Positions 48,212 to 57,119 of a DNA stretch of 64,000 bases are shown one piece after another (position 1 is the stretch's first letter; each line of letters starts with the position of its first letter). Under the pieces are notes generated by a model. It saw only the letters and a list, made by a program, of their open reading frames with translations, made no database searches and was not told the origin of the DNA. Source of the stretch: Acidithiobacillus sulfurivorans (lineage in GTDB: Bacteria > Pseudomonadota > Gammaproteobacteria > Acidithiobacillales > Acidithiobacillaceae). The position numbers were made by a program, and so were the translations under genes. The stretch spans positions 1 to 64,000 of the forward strand of contig NZ_JAAOMP010000116.1 of assembly GCF_018853815.1 (NCBI RefSeq), given 5' to 3'.

Positions 48212-48961
48212 TTAATTGATCCCGGTACCGACATTGATTTTGTCGAACCAGTCCAGAAAGCGTTTAACATTGTCACCACTATAAATAGCCCCATGCTGTG
48301 GGCAGAGATGTTGTATATCCAATTGACTCACCCGCTCAATCCAGTTTTTCTTGGCGGCATTGGAAGGCATCCAGCGTTCATGAAAATATTTGGCCTTTTT
48401 GATGTGTTCTTCAAAAGCTCGACCAGTTTTATCCCTTCGATCTACCCAGGCGTCATGGCCGGGGGGTAATAATGCGGCACCTACATCACCGGAAAACAGG
48501 ATTTTTGCTTCTGGGTCATAAACATGAAAATTGGCTGAAGAGTGCAGGTAGTGGGCTGGTATAAATTCTAACCGCCGCCCTCCAATCATCACATCTCCGC
48601 CTTCATCGGAGATGTTTTGTAACGGTGCATTCAAGGCACCATAGTGACGGATAAAACCTTCCCAGAGTTTAGGAACGTACCACTCCATTTTATCATTACA
48701 GGCATGCCAAAGCGGCAAGCTGGAAGCAATATCGGGGTCCTGATGTGAGACAAAGGCTGCTTTCAGGCTGGAAGGCGGAATGACCTCCACCATGGCTGCA
48801 AAGACCTGGGGGAAAATCTCAAACCCGCCTGGATCAAGGATGATGCTTTGTCCGTTCGATTCGATGACATAAACATTGGAATCAATGACCCGATGTTCGT
48901 CCTGATCATAAATGATCCACCAGCGATGGCTGCCTGCTTCAAAGACGGGTGCTGCTTTCAT
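48212..48961 (-). CDS. ODP-type metallo-beta-lactamase-fold di-iron protein
   Basis: A 249-residue beta-lactamase-fold protein. AAFVSHQDPDIASSLPLW carries the SHQDPD metal motif of oxygen-binding di-iron proteins (ODP). Further ligands are His in LHSSANFHVYD, Asp in LFSGDVGAAL and His in CPQHGAIYSG. ODPs studied in spirochaetes bind oxygen stably and signal to chemotaxis. Its position between a soluble receptor and cheA supports an oxygen-sensing input here. The start lies 23 bp inside the preceding gene. Confidence 0.82.
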   Translation of the reverse strand: MKAAPVFEAGSHRWWIIYDQDEHRVIDSNVYVIESNGQSIILDPGGFEIFPQVFAAMVEVIPPSSLKAAFVSHQDPDIASSLPLWHACNDKMEWYVPKLWEGFIRHYGALNAPLQNISDEGGDVMIGGRRLEFIPAHYLHSSANFHVYDPEAKILFSGDVGAALLPPGHDAWVDRRDKTGRAFEEHIKKAKYFHERWMPSNAAKKNWIERVSQLDIQHLCPQHGAIYSGDNVKRFLDWFDKINVGTGIN

Positions 48962-49559
48962 GTTCCAGACTCTCCAATTGATGGCGATAGCTACGAATCG
49001 CCTGCGCGACGGTGCGGACGGCTTCGCCCATATCCCGGGAAACCCGCATCAGCGGAGCTCCGGTTCTTTCTGCAAGTGCCGCTTCGATTCGGCCGTTGGT
49101 GACCACATATTCTTGTTCTTCAATGCCTTCTTGAAGTTGTTGAACCGTTTCCAGGAGATGGCCCAAAATTTTGACAGCTTCAACTTCTTCCTGCTGGATA
49201 ATCTTTTGCCAGGTGTTCTGAGTGCTGATCAGATTGGGGCAAGCCTGGCCATGAAGCGGGCTGTCACTGAGCATTTCCTGGAATGATTGCGCAAAACGCT
49301 GATGCTGCAAAATGCGCATATAAGCTTCAATGAGTGGCGCGATACTTTCCTGAAGATGGGAAGCTGATGTCTTTAAAATGGCGGCTCTTTCCCGGAAGGC
49401 TTGGGCGACCACACCATAACCAGCCAGGGCATTGCCATGACGCTTGACCAGAACCATGGCATTGAGGGCGCGCCGATCAATTTCACGCAATGCCTTTTCG
49501 ATACTTTGCCTTGCCGCAAAGGACGCATCGACGACCCTCATGATGTGCTGAATATCCAT
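48939..49559 (-). CDS. Helical protein with degenerate receptor-tip motif
   Basis: A 206-residue, largely helical, soluble protein of unrecognised family. Residues ~31-62 (ALNAMVLVKRHGNALAGYGV, then VAQAFRERA) align without gaps to the conserved chemoreceptor tip ([12 protein letters not shown], [12 protein letters not shown]), keeping ALNA, R, G, G, aromatic and VVA but losing the Glu residues that contact CheA/CheW. It overlaps the ODP gene by 23 bp and ends against cheA, so it is co-translated with the signalling core. It may be an adaptor or decoy in the array; this is inference. Confidence 0.7.
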   Translation of the reverse strand: MDIQHIMRVVDASFAARQSIEKALREIDRRALNAMVLVKRHGNALAGYGVVAQAFRERAAILKTSASHLQESIAPLIEAYMRILQHQRFAQSFQEMLSDSPLHGQACPNLISTQNTWQKIIQQEEVEAVKILGHLLETVQQLQEGIEEQEYVVTNGRIEAALAERTGAPLMRVSRDMGEAVRTVAQAIRSYRHQLESLEHESSTRL

Positions 49560-51652
49560 CAGGCAGCTCCCTTACAGGAAATATTTATGATGGTCGAATC
49601 CCCGCCATGATCAATCACATGGTTAGCCAGAGCGCCGGCATCGAGAATCAGCACGACATTGCCTTTTCCGGAAATGGTGGCACCCTGGTACCAGTTCTGT
49701 TCAGCCAGGAAATCAATGGGTTTGACCACAGAGTCCTCGTTTCCAAGCACTTCAGAAACCATAATCAAGCCACGCTCTGTCAATATCCCCTCTATCGGTT
49801 CTGATCCTAAACGGAGGGGGCGATCATGAAGAAGCCTGCCGAGGTCTACCATGGGGATGACTTCAGTACCGTCTACCCGATAAACACTACGACCACTCAT
49901 GCGATGAATCCGGTTTTCCTGGATGTCCAGCAGGCTTTCGATACTGGATACCGGGAGAGCGTAGATTTCCCGCCGTAAACGCAGGTAAAGCACCGGTAAT
50001 ACCGCCATGGTCAAAGGAAACTCCATGGAAATACTGGTGCCTAAACCTGGTTTAGTCTCAATATCCAGACGCCCGCGCAGCTTGCGAACGGTTTCCTTGA
50101 CGACATCCATGCCGACACCACGTCCGGAAATGTCGGTAACCTGATCATTGGTCGAGAATCCGGGGCGGAAAATCAGTTCAACCGCTTCCTGTTCCGAGAG
50201 GCGAGCCGCCTGCTCTGCAGTGATGACTCCCTTATCCACCGCTTTCCGGGTGACAAACTGACTGTCAATGCCGCGCCCGTCATCGGAGACTTCAATACGC
50301 ACCTTATCGCCCAAATGGATAGCCGCAACCCTGATTTTGGCACTGCGCGCCTTCCCTGCGGCTTGGCGATCTGCGGGTGACTCAACGCCATGGTCGAGGC
50401 TGTTGCGGAGCAAATGGGTCATTGGACCAGACAGGGCATCGACCACTGCTTTGTCGATTTCCACGTCTTCGCCCACAATTTCGAGCGTGACTTCTTTACC
50501 GAGTTGCCGGGAAGCATCCCGGACTACTCTGGGCAACTGCTGAAACAGACGCTTGCAGGGCTGCATACGCAGACGCATGACGGTGCTTTGAATGTCGTTG
50601 ACGGTGATGTCCACTTCCCGGGCGATGCGCAGCATGTCTTCATTTTCTTCGCCGAGGCTGCCGATGGCAGAGCTCAGTCGGTTACGGAGCAAAACCAGTT
50701 CACCCACCTGATTCATTACGGCGTCCAGACGGGCGGCATCGACGCGCAATGTGGTTTCGGCTGCTTCTTGCGCAGCGGCAGCGCTGCGCGCGGGTGGCGT
50801 TACTTTGCTGGCATTCGTCACTTCCGGGGATGGGCTGGTCGTTGTGCTGACCGATTGTGTTGGCGGAGCAATCTCAGCAGCGGCTTGTTCTGATTCTGTC
50901 GATTTTGCAGAAACGGGTGTGGTAAGGGCAGGCTGTTCATAACCCGGGGCTTGCTTGCCGTACATTTGATCCAGCACCTGCTCAAACTCTTCCGGCGAAA
51001 TTTCGTCACTGTTCAAGTGCTCGGAATCGGAAGCATTGGTAACCCCGGGAGCCTTGTTACCATAAAGAGCGTCCAGTGTGGCTTCAAATTCTGCGTCGGT
51101 AATTTCATCCGCTGCCGTTTCGCTGGAAGAGGCCGATTCCGTACGTTCCAGAAACAGTCCGGCTTCACCAGCAACTGTGGGTCGCTGGCTAACCAATAGC
51201 ATGGATTCTGAGGGCGGAGGGGAGGGCGTTGCGTCACTTTCAATCGGTCCATTTACAGAAACTCCCTCTGCTCGTTTTCCTGCCGCCAGTTCCTGAATAA
51301 GCTGGCCCAGTTCTTCTGGTCCTGGCCCGGGGTTTTCTCCACAGGCAAGCTGTTGCAGCATGTCATCAATCACGTCAAGGCCGCGCAGGATGGCATCAAT
51401 CATCGATCCATTAATGACCAGGGTATGCGAACGCAGCTTATCCAACAGGTCTTCCAGATGATGGGTCCAGCTGACGAGATGATCGGCTTCGAGAAATCCG
51501 GCACCCCCCTTGAGGGTATGAAAAGCCCGGAAGACGGAGGCGAGCACTTCATCATTATTCGGATCGGATTCCAGACGCAGGGTGTCATCCTGAGCTTTTT
51601 CGAGGAGTTCCCGAGCTTCCGGCAAGTAATCCTGCAGAATTTCCATATCCAT
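49559..51652 (-). CDS. cheA: Chemotaxis histidine kinase CheA
   Basis: 697 residues. The HPt domain has the phospho-His in FRAFHTLKGGAGF near residue 46. A ~150-residue acidic/Pro linker carries two repeats, EFEATLDALYGNKAPG and EFEQVLDQMYGKQAPG. The P3 dimerisation domain begins at RVDAARLDAVMNQVGEL. The ATP-binding domain has NSLDHGVE, DDGRGID and GRGVGMDVVK, and a CheW-like P5 domain ends the protein. No CheY-binding P2 domain of the usual type is evident; the repeats may replace it. Confidence 0.95.
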   Translation of the reverse strand: MDMEILQDYLPEARELLEKAQDDTLRLESDPNNDEVLASVFRAFHTLKGGAGFLEADHLVSWTHHLEDLLDKLRSHTLVINGSMIDAILRGLDVIDDMLQQLACGENPGPGPEELGQLIQELAAGKRAEGVSVNGPIESDATPSPPPSESMLLVSQRPTVAGEAGLFLERTESASSSETAADEITDAEFEATLDALYGNKAPGVTNASDSEHLNSDEISPEEFEQVLDQMYGKQAPGYEQPALTTPVSAKSTESEQAAAEIAPPTQSVSTTTSPSPEVTNASKVTPPARSAAAAQEAAETTLRVDAARLDAVMNQVGELVLLRNRLSSAIGSLGEENEDMLRIAREVDITVNDIQSTVMRLRMQPCKRLFQQLPRVVRDASRQLGKEVTLEIVGEDVEIDKAVVDALSGPMTHLLRNSLDHGVESPADRQAAGKARSAKIRVAAIHLGDKVRIEVSDDGRGIDSQFVTRKAVDKGVITAEQAARLSEQEAVELIFRPGFSTNDQVTDISGRGVGMDVVKETVRKLRGRLDIETKPGLGTSISMEFPLTMAVLPVLYLRLRREIYALPVSSIESLLDIQENRIHRMSGRSVYRVDGTEVIPMVDLGRLLHDRPLRLGSEPIEGILTERGLIMVSEVLGNEDSVVKPIDFLAEQNWYQGATISGKGNVVLILDAGALANHVIDHGGDSTIINISCKGAA

Positions 51653-51657
51653 GCTTT

Positions 51658-52152
51658 TTAGATCCCCAATTCTGCCAGCAAGCTATCCACTTCTTCCTGA
51701 TTGATGCTGGGATTAGCCTCGGCGGTTGCAGCGTTTTCCTCTGCGATATTGCTGGCTGATTCCATACCGGCTTCTGTCAGGGTAAGGCGTATGCGCTCTT
51801 CAACGGCCTGAAGCAGGGTGATGGCTTTTTTCAGCCGTTGACCGGCAAGATCCTGCCCCTGTTGGCTGGCCAGAATGACGAGTAAGGCACTTTCAATATG
51901 CTTCAGGGGCTCATCAATATAACTATTATGCGCATTGCGAATGATGCTTACCGCATCCTGCGCTCTTTCGACAGCGGCAAGCGTGGCCATGGTCTGCTCT
52001 TCGGTTAAGCGCAGGGCTTCTTCCAGAGGGTTTTGTGCGCCGGATAAATTTTCTTCGGCGGTATTGGCGATCCGCTTCAGGCCTTCACGCAGCAGTAACT
52101 CCGCTTCACTCAGTAGACGATTAGGATCCAGCGGATTTTGTGCGGTCATCAC
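51658..52152 (-). CDS. cheZ: CheZ-type CheY-P phosphatase
   Basis: 164 residues, mainly a long helical hairpin. The catalytic [15 protein letters not shown] matches the CheZ QDLTGQ motif with its active Gln, and the C-terminal [12 protein letters not shown] is the CheY-binding peptide. CheZ shortens the CheY-P signal. Its start overlaps the cheY stop (ATGA). Confidence 0.87.
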   Translation of the reverse strand: MMTAQNPLDPNRLLSEAELLLREGLKRIANTAEENLSGAQNPLEEALRLTEEQTMATLAAVERAQDAVSIIRNAHNSYIDEPLKHIESALLVILASQQGQDLAGQRLKKAITLLQAVEERIRLTLTEAGMESASNIAEENAATAEANPSINQEEVDSLLAELGI

Positions 52153-52565
52153 TGGCCTCCCTGAGCCGCCTGAAGACGCTTGAACACGCTATCCAGCTTT
52201 TCTTTCAGGGTGTCGGCCGTAAAAGGCTTGACGATGTAACCGTTGACTCCGGCTTGGGCTGCTTCCAGGATATTTTCGCGTTTGGCTTCAGCGGTGACCA
52301 TGAGTACAGGAATATGTTTGAGTTGTGGATCTGAACGGATGGCACGCAGCAGATCAATTCCCTGCATATTGGGCATGTTCCAGTCTGAAACGACGAAATC
52401 AAAGGGTCTGCCGTGCAGTTTCTGTAGGGCCTGAACGCCATCCTCGGCTTCATCAAAATTGCTGAAACCGAGTTCGCGCAACAAATTGCGTACAATGCGC
52501 CGCATCGTAGAGAAGTCATCCACCACTAAAATGTGGATGCCTTTGTCGACCTGATCAATACCCAT
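52149..52565 (-). CDS. cheY: Chemotaxis response regulator CheY
   Basis: A 138-residue single receiver. [17 protein letters not shown] holds the acidic pair, [10 protein letters not shown] the phospho-acceptor Asp, MVTAEA the Thr switch and [10 protein letters not shown] the Lys. The start at 52565 (MGIDQVDKG) follows GGAGGAGA. It is a clear motor-binding CheY type, directly ahead of cheZ and cheA. Confidence 0.95.
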   Translation of the reverse strand: MGIDQVDKGIHILVVDDFSTMRRIVRNLLRELGFSNFDEAEDGVQALQKLHGRPFDFVVSDWNMPNMQGIDLLRAIRSDPQLKHIPVLMVTAEAKRENILEAAQAGVNGYIVKPFTADTLKEKLDSVFKRLQAAQGGQ

Positions 52566-52726
52566 AAATGCTGATCTCCTCCTTGAGTCGCACTCCACCC
52601 GTTGCATTTGGAAAAGCAATTCCTGTACCACCTGTCTGGATGGAGTAGTGCAGATGTTCTGCTCTTCAATACGGCACATCTCCAGGAAAACTGAAGCGGG
52701 GCGATTTCCCGATGCTATATAAAACC

Positions 52727-53572
52727 TTAGCCGCGCTGACTAATGTTGCCAGCCATGATCGGGTCTGTTCCTGCCTTGCTGGGGTTTTGAGGCGCGACCA
52801 CCACAATGCTCACACGACGATTCATGACCAGACCCTTCGCGGTATTATTGGATGCTACAGGATGGTATTTGCCATATCCGGCAGCAACCAGGTGATGCGG
52901 GTTGACCCCATGTTGAATAAACAGTTCGACGACGGATACGGCCCGCGCTGCAGATAGCGCCCAGTTGGAGGCAAATTGTGGGGTACGGATGGGCAGGTCG
53001 TTAGTGAAGCCGTTAACCTGGATTTGATAGGGTACCAGCGCCAGAACTTTGGCGATATTGCCTAAGGTGTTGCGCGCATTACCGCTGAGCTGTGCCTGCG
53101 CGGATGGAAAGAGAATCTTCGCATTCAAGTCAATGACAACGCCCAGATTGCTGCGATGGATGGCCACGCTACCCTGATCAATTAGTGGTTTAAGTAAGGC
53201 TTTCATTTGCGCTTCAATTTTTTGCATTTCCGGATTTGCCGGGGGGGTGGGTTCATGCGCTCGGGGTGATACCTGACCTTGCTGCACATGGGGAACTGGA
53301 TCCAGTGTGGCTACTTTCGGTAATGCCGGCAGGGCTACCGGGGTTTGGGTAAGGCTATTGGTATCCGTTCTTATCGGGACGGGTGACCAGGGTTGACCAC
53401 TAAATGCGGATACCAGAGTTTTTGATAATACCTTGTATTTTCCTTCGTTTACTGAAGAAATGGCATACATGACCACAAAAAATGCGAAAAGCAGGGTAAT
53501 GAAGTCGGCGTAAGAGACCAGCCATCGTTCGTGGTTTTCCCATTCCTCTTCTGCTTTCTTTTTGCGTGCCAT
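52727..53572 (-). CDS. Flagellar stator protein MotB/MotD-like
   Basis: A 281-residue stator B subunit. A cytoplasmic basic tail precedes the single membrane helix [20 protein letters not shown] with the proton-carrying Asp. A Pro/Thr-rich linker leads to an OmpA-like peptidoglycan-binding domain ([32 protein letters not shown]). The [17 protein letters not shown] segment resembles MotD. The usual A-type partner (MotA/MotC) is absent next to it and no channel subunit is visible in this window. Confidence 0.9.
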   Translation of the reverse strand: MARKKKAEEEWENHERWLVSYADFITLLFAFFVVMYAISSVNEGKYKVLSKTLVSAFSGQPWSPVPIRTDTNSLTQTPVALPALPKVATLDPVPHVQQGQVSPRAHEPTPPANPEMQKIEAQMKALLKPLIDQGSVAIHRSNLGVVIDLNAKILFPSAQAQLSGNARNTLGNIAKVLALVPYQIQVNGFTNDLPIRTPQFASNWALSAARAVSVVELFIQHGVNPHHLVAAGYGKYHPVASNNTAKGLVMNRRVSIVVVAPQNPSKAGTDPIMAGNISQRG

Positions 53573-53613
53573 CCCATGATCTCCTGTGTTCTCGATACAC
53601 TAAGCCATTAACT

Positions 53614-53640
53614 AGTCGGTTTTTCGCGTTTACTGTGCCC
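53614..53640 (-). promoter_or_regulatory. Possible sigma-54-like promoter of motD
   Basis: Read leftward, GGGCAC and a CGC element lie with GG and GC 10 bp apart (53626-53639), about 50 bp ahead of the start. The -24 element fits well; the -12 element (ACGC for TTGC) is weak. Confidence 0.25.
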
Positions 53641-53740
53641 GCTCGAAAAATAAGCGAGATTTATGCCTGATCCGGCTGGCTGTGAAACGGCACGAATTCT
53701 GCTGAAAGGTCGTCAATACAGAATCAACCCTATTGGTTTT

Positions 53741-53754
53741 GTCAAATTTTTGAC
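53741..53754. promoter_or_regulatory. 14-bp palindrome ahead of the PilZ gene
   Basis: Perfect palindrome with arms GTCAAA/TTTGAC and a 2-bp centre, 29 bp upstream of the PilZ start; a possible regulator site. Confidence 0.3.
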
Positions 53755-53783
53755 ATATGGATAGATGTGAGAAGGAAGCAGTC

Positions 53784-54527
53784 ATGGTCAATGGTGAAAC
53801 CCGGTTGGATAAATTGTTTGTAGATGCCAATCGTTTGACGTTAAAAGCAGCGTGCGATCGCGCACTACAGTCTCTGGTGGAAAGCCAGCAAAATATGCAG
53901 GTCCTGGTAGGTCAACCCGGCACTTTCATGGGACACGCCGCGCTGCTGTACGATGATGCGCCGCATGAGAGCCTGATTCTGGATGCTCTGACGCCGGAAG
54001 CGGCTAATGCCTATGCGCTCGCCGGCGAAGATCTGCTGCTGTGGACTGACGATGCATTGCCCCTTGGTTTTCAGACGGTGGTTATCGAGCAACTTATCTG
54101 GCAGCGTTTTGCGGCCATTCGTATCCAGCGACCCGAAATGGTTTTTCAATGGCAAAGGCGCAGTACGTTGCGTGCGGTAGTCGAATCTTCCAATAAAACT
54201 TCTGTACTATTAAAGCGTTACGGGGCACGGGCGGTGGAGGGTGAATGTGTGGATATTGGTGCCGGTGGTATGCGCATCGCCATAACAGCGCCACAGGACT
54301 ATCCGGTGACACAGGGTGAACTCCTGGCTCGGGTTCAGTTTAAGTTTCAGGGGCAAGCCTGTTCAGTGGAGGCTAAAGTCTGTCATCTGGGGTCAGGAAT
54401 TTACACCCAAGGCGCGGTTCGGCAGTTAGGTTTGGCGTTTATCCATTTGCCTGCTGCGCTGGAGGATAAAATCATTCAGTATACGCTACGTTATGATCGA
54501 GAATGCCTACGCCGCGCCAGTCGCTAG
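53784..54527 (+). CDS. PilZ-domain protein, YcgR-like
   Basis: 247 residues: an N-terminal YcgR-N-like beta domain (~1-120) and a C-terminal PilZ domain with QRRSTLRAVVE (RxxxR-type c-di-GMP site) and CVDIGAGGMRI (DxGxxG motif; the usual Ser is Ala). Such proteins slow the flagellar motor when c-di-GMP rises. It is placed between the stator gene and fliW, so a motility role is likely. The 3' end overlaps fliW by 21 bp (convergent). Confidence 0.83.
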   Translation: MVNGETRLDKLFVDANRLTLKAACDRALQSLVESQQNMQVLVGQPGTFMGHAALLYDDAPHESLILDALTPEAANAYALAGEDLLLWTDDALPLGFQTVVIEQLIWQRFAAIRIQRPEMVFQWQRRSTLRAVVESSNKTSVLLKRYGARAVEGECVDIGAGGMRIAITAPQDYPVTQGELLARVQFKFQGQACSVEAKVCHLGSGIYTQGAVRQLGLAFIHLPAALEDKIIQYTLRYDRECLRRASR

Positions 54528-55007
54528 AGATTGACCCCCTTCAGTTTTTTGGGTGTCCATTGCCTGAATGGGAACAATAATCTGAGCTTGAAGTTTAGCC
54601 GGTGGTAGATCTGAAGCACTTAATGGTTCAGTCGGCATTTCGTGATGTTCCACAATCCATTGTCCGAACTGTCTGGTTTCGGGGAGAAAATAGAGCGGGG
54701 CCAGAGAGTTGCTTTGGAGCGTGCCGTTTTGTGTTTGGGGTAGTATCACCATTAGCATGGATACTCCTGTCGTTTTGGCAAAATGCGGAACTTGGGAATA
54801 ATGTAAATTAAAGTGCTCGGGAGCAACCAGTAAAAAAGTGATCAGAGCTTCATCCAGTGACTGTAGCCAGACAAATGGTCCTTGACTGGGAAGATGCAGT
54901 AAAGCAAAGCGTTGCAAGTGGGTAAAGCCAGGCATGGGCGCAATACAGTGCCATATTCCTTCGTCGGCAATGGAAAATGGGCCGAACCGGGTATCATAGG
55001 TTTTCAT
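54507..55007 (-). CDS. fliW: Flagellar assembly factor FliW
   Basis: A 166-residue FliW with family features IAPMPGFTHLQRFALLHL, FVWLQSLDEALITFLLVAPEHF and a final NSLAPL motif near ~115. FliW binds and inhibits CsrA and is released by flagellin, so it couples filament growth to translation. It lies one base downstream of csrA, the classic partner arrangement. The ~35-residue C-terminal tail is extra. Confidence 0.85.
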   Translation of the reverse strand: MKTYDTRFGPFSIADEGIWHCIAPMPGFTHLQRFALLHLPSQGPFVWLQSLDEALITFLLVAPEHFNLHYSQVPHFAKTTGVSMLMVILPQTQNGTLQSNSLAPLYFLPETRQFGQWIVEHHEMPTEPLSASDLPPAKLQAQIIVPIQAMDTQKTEGGQSLATGAA

Positions 55008-55270
55008 CAGGCTTTATCCTTTGTGTTGCCAGCATCATCAACTGCTTTGGGCTGTTGATTCAGCCAGTGATTTAATGCTTCCGGGGCTGAGCTCAGAGCG
55101 GACTGGTTGGCCTGTTTGACGGTTTCCAGTAATTCTTCTCGTAAAATAGTGACATTGTCACTGCTTTCTATGCCCAAGCGTACCTGCCCGTCCTCAATAC
55201 GGGTGACTACAATACGAATATTGTCCCCAATACATATGGCCTGACCGCGTCGTCTGGTAAGAACCAGCAC
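55007..55270 (-). CDS. csrA: Carbon storage regulator CsrA
   Basis: An 87-residue RNA-binding protein. MLVLTRRRGQAICIGDNIRI and VRLGIESSDNVTILREEL (Arg of the RNA-binding edge) are conserved. It is longer than the ~61-residue norm because of a ~25-residue polar C-terminal tail, an extension that occurs in FliW-regulated CsrA proteins. It overlaps the fliW start by one base. Confidence 0.92.
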   Translation of the reverse strand: MLVLTRRRGQAICIGDNIRIVVTRIEDGQVRLGIESSDNVTILREELLETVKQANQSALSSAPEALNHWLNQQPKAVDDAGNTKDKA

Positions 55271-55273
55271 GAT

Positions 55274-55663
55274 TCAGGCGCTCCCGATCAAATGGCGCTC
55301 AGCCGTTGATTTTGCAGTACCCAGGTCTGAGTATGTTGCGGGTTGTGCACCGAAAAAAATTTCCCAGGCCCCCTGATTAAAGCGTTCCAATGCGCTGATA
55401 ATCTGACCATTTAGCTGATTTTTACGCATGATTTCGTTTAACAAATTGCGTAAATGCGCATCATCGGATGAATTTTTTGTAGACGGTCTTGCTGGTACCA
55501 TGCGGCTCTGAAGGTCGGCAAAACAGCGCATTTTTTCAGTGGCAATGCGCTGGAGTTCTTCCATCTGACCTGATTTCAGACACTCAGTCTCATCGTCCAG
55601 TAAAGCCTGTAATTGTGTGAGCAGCAAGTTTTCCTGAGAATCAGCCGAATCGTTGGGATGCAT
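55274..55663 (-). CDS. flgN: FlgN-type flagellar chaperone
   Basis: 129 residues, helical, with the FlgN pattern LTQLQALLDDETECLKSGQMEEL, a middle coiled coil and RFNQGAWEIFFG. FlgN delivers the hook-filament junction proteins FlgK and FlgL. It follows flgM (7-bp gap) in the usual flgAMN order. Confidence 0.8.
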   Translation of the reverse strand: MHPNDSADSQENLLLTQLQALLDDETECLKSGQMEELQRIATEKMRCFADLQSRMVPARPSTKNSSDDAHLRNLLNEIMRKNQLNGQIISALERFNQGAWEIFFGAQPATYSDLGTAKSTAERHLIGSA

Positions 55664-55670
55664 GATCGGC

Positions 55671-56015
55671 TCAGGCTGACTGGTTAGTGCTTGCAGGCAT
55701 GAACTGCTGATTATCCTGAGTCAGGCCCTGACCGATTTTGAGTGGAGAAATCTGATAGGTCCCATTGGATATGGCGGCTTTGATCTGAGCGAGCTGATCA
55801 GTATGACCAGTATTCGTATCCTGAGCAGCCATCAATTGCCGCGCCTGCGGTGAAAGCGTGAGATGATCTTGTGCAACAGCACTCGCGGCAAGAGTTTGTC
55901 CGGAAGATTTGCCGGAATCGGCTGTAGACCCGCTAACCGCTTTATCGGTGTTGCTCCGCGTGTCTGCTGTCGGTTTTCCTGCAAGTGATCCAGAATATGG
56001 ATTGATGGGATTCAT
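55671..56015 (-). CDS. flgM: Anti-sigma-28 factor FlgM
   Basis: 114 residues starting at MNPINPYSGS. A disordered Ser/Thr-rich first half is followed by the sigma-28-binding segment (DHLTLSPQARQLMAAQ and QLAQIKAAISNGTYQISPLK), the clear FlgM signature. It holds the late flagellar sigma factor until the hook is complete. It lies 96 bp after flgA. Confidence 0.85.
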   Translation of the reverse strand: MNPINPYSGSLAGKPTADTRSNTDKAVSGSTADSGKSSGQTLAASAVAQDHLTLSPQARQLMAAQDTNTGHTDQLAQIKAAISNGTYQISPLKIGQGLTQDNQQFMPASTNQSA

Positions 56016-56111
56016 GCGCTTATCTCCTAACGTATCTGCTGCCATAGTCATTATTACGTCACATCAGAGTAAAAACTAAAGCGAAACAGTCAATGAACTA
56101 CACCTATTCGC

Positions 56112-56834
56112 CTAAAAGTCTACCACGACATGCCCTTGTGCGGTTACTGTCCCCCGGATCACGCGGCCGGACTGCAGGTTTCTGACCATGATGCTTTGCC
56201 CGGGGCGACCGTTTTCAATGGCGTCGGCAATGGTGGCAATGCGAATCCCATTGCCTTCGGCATAAAGGGTTACCTGCTCACCGGCGTGGACCACATCTGG
56301 GGCATTCAGCATGGTCGTAGTTATGGGCTGTCCGGCTAGTGTCCCGAATCGCAGAATTTTACCGATGGCTCCCTGGGGCGAGCTTAAGGTGTTGCCCCCC
56401 AAGCCGCTGGTATCCCTGCGTACGACAGCCAGATCTCCGGCCTGCAAAATGGATCCGGCAGAGAGTGGGCGAGAAGCAATGACGACGCTCTGATCCATTT
56501 GAATTTGTACAGGCAAATATAATTGCCAGGGGGAGGGCGACTGACAGTGGACTTTTACGGTTTGGTTGCCGTAGGGGTTGCTATAACCAAAATAAGCCAC
56601 TTTCAATTTACTGCAGGCTGGAAAATGAATGCCAGGGGCCGGTCCGTCCAACTGAATATGTACATCCGCTGATTGATCAGGCAAATGCGCCCGCACAAAA
56701 TTCCGAACAAGCTCACGAATGGTTGCGGGATTTTCCACGGCAGCCTGAGCGCAGGGGCTGACCATGATGAATGTCGTCGCGAGCAACAAGCTGGCAACGA
56801 TAGATTGTATGGTGTTTGCGAAACCGAGCTTCAT
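56112..56834 (-). CDS. flgA: P-ring assembly chaperone FlgA
   Basis: 240 residues with a signal peptide (FANTIQSIVASLLLATTFIM, ending CAQAA). The SAF-type domain shows QLYLPVQIQMDQSVVIASRP, AGDLAVVRRDTSG, GQPITTTMLNAP and GQSIMVRNLQSGRVIRGTV, as in FlgA. It acts in the periplasm to build the P ring of FlgI. The start at 56834 (MKLGF) is preferred over 56852. It is divergent from flgB. Confidence 0.9.
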   Translation of the reverse strand: MKLGFANTIQSIVASLLLATTFIMVSPCAQAAVENPATIRELVRNFVRAHLPDQSADVHIQLDGPAPGIHFPACSKLKVAYFGYSNPYGNQTVKVHCQSPSPWQLYLPVQIQMDQSVVIASRPLSAGSILQAGDLAVVRRDTSGLGGNTLSSPQGAIGKILRFGTLAGQPITTTMLNAPDVVHAGEQVTLYAEGNGIRIATIADAIENGRPGQSIMVRNLQSGRVIRGTVTAQGHVVVDF

Positions 56835-57062
56835 AACCCCGGGGCACCTCATGGAAATAGGGTGTTAGTCAACAAGCCAAGCAAATAATGCGCCAGATTT
56901 TTAAGCATGTTATTTCGTCCAGTGGCTCCTGAATGCTTGCAGCGGGAATGGCTGAGCGGCATTTTTTTGCCGGCCGTGCCCTGAGGATTGAACCGGAGCG
57001 GCTTTTTTGTGCCGTGTAACACGGGTAATAAGAGTAATGAAGGGTCAATCACGGGATGATTT

Positions 57063-57080
57063 TTGGCATGTATGTTGCTT
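57063..57080 (+). promoter_or_regulatory. Sigma-54 promoter of flgB operon
   Basis: TTGGCATG, four bases, TTGCTT: GG at 57065-66 and GC at 57077-78 lie 10 bp apart, a near-consensus -24/-12 pair. It lies 40 bp before the flgB ATG. Confidence 0.72.
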
Positions 57081-57119
57081 TAAGTCGATTGTGAATAATT
57101 TTTAGGAGTTCATAAGAGA

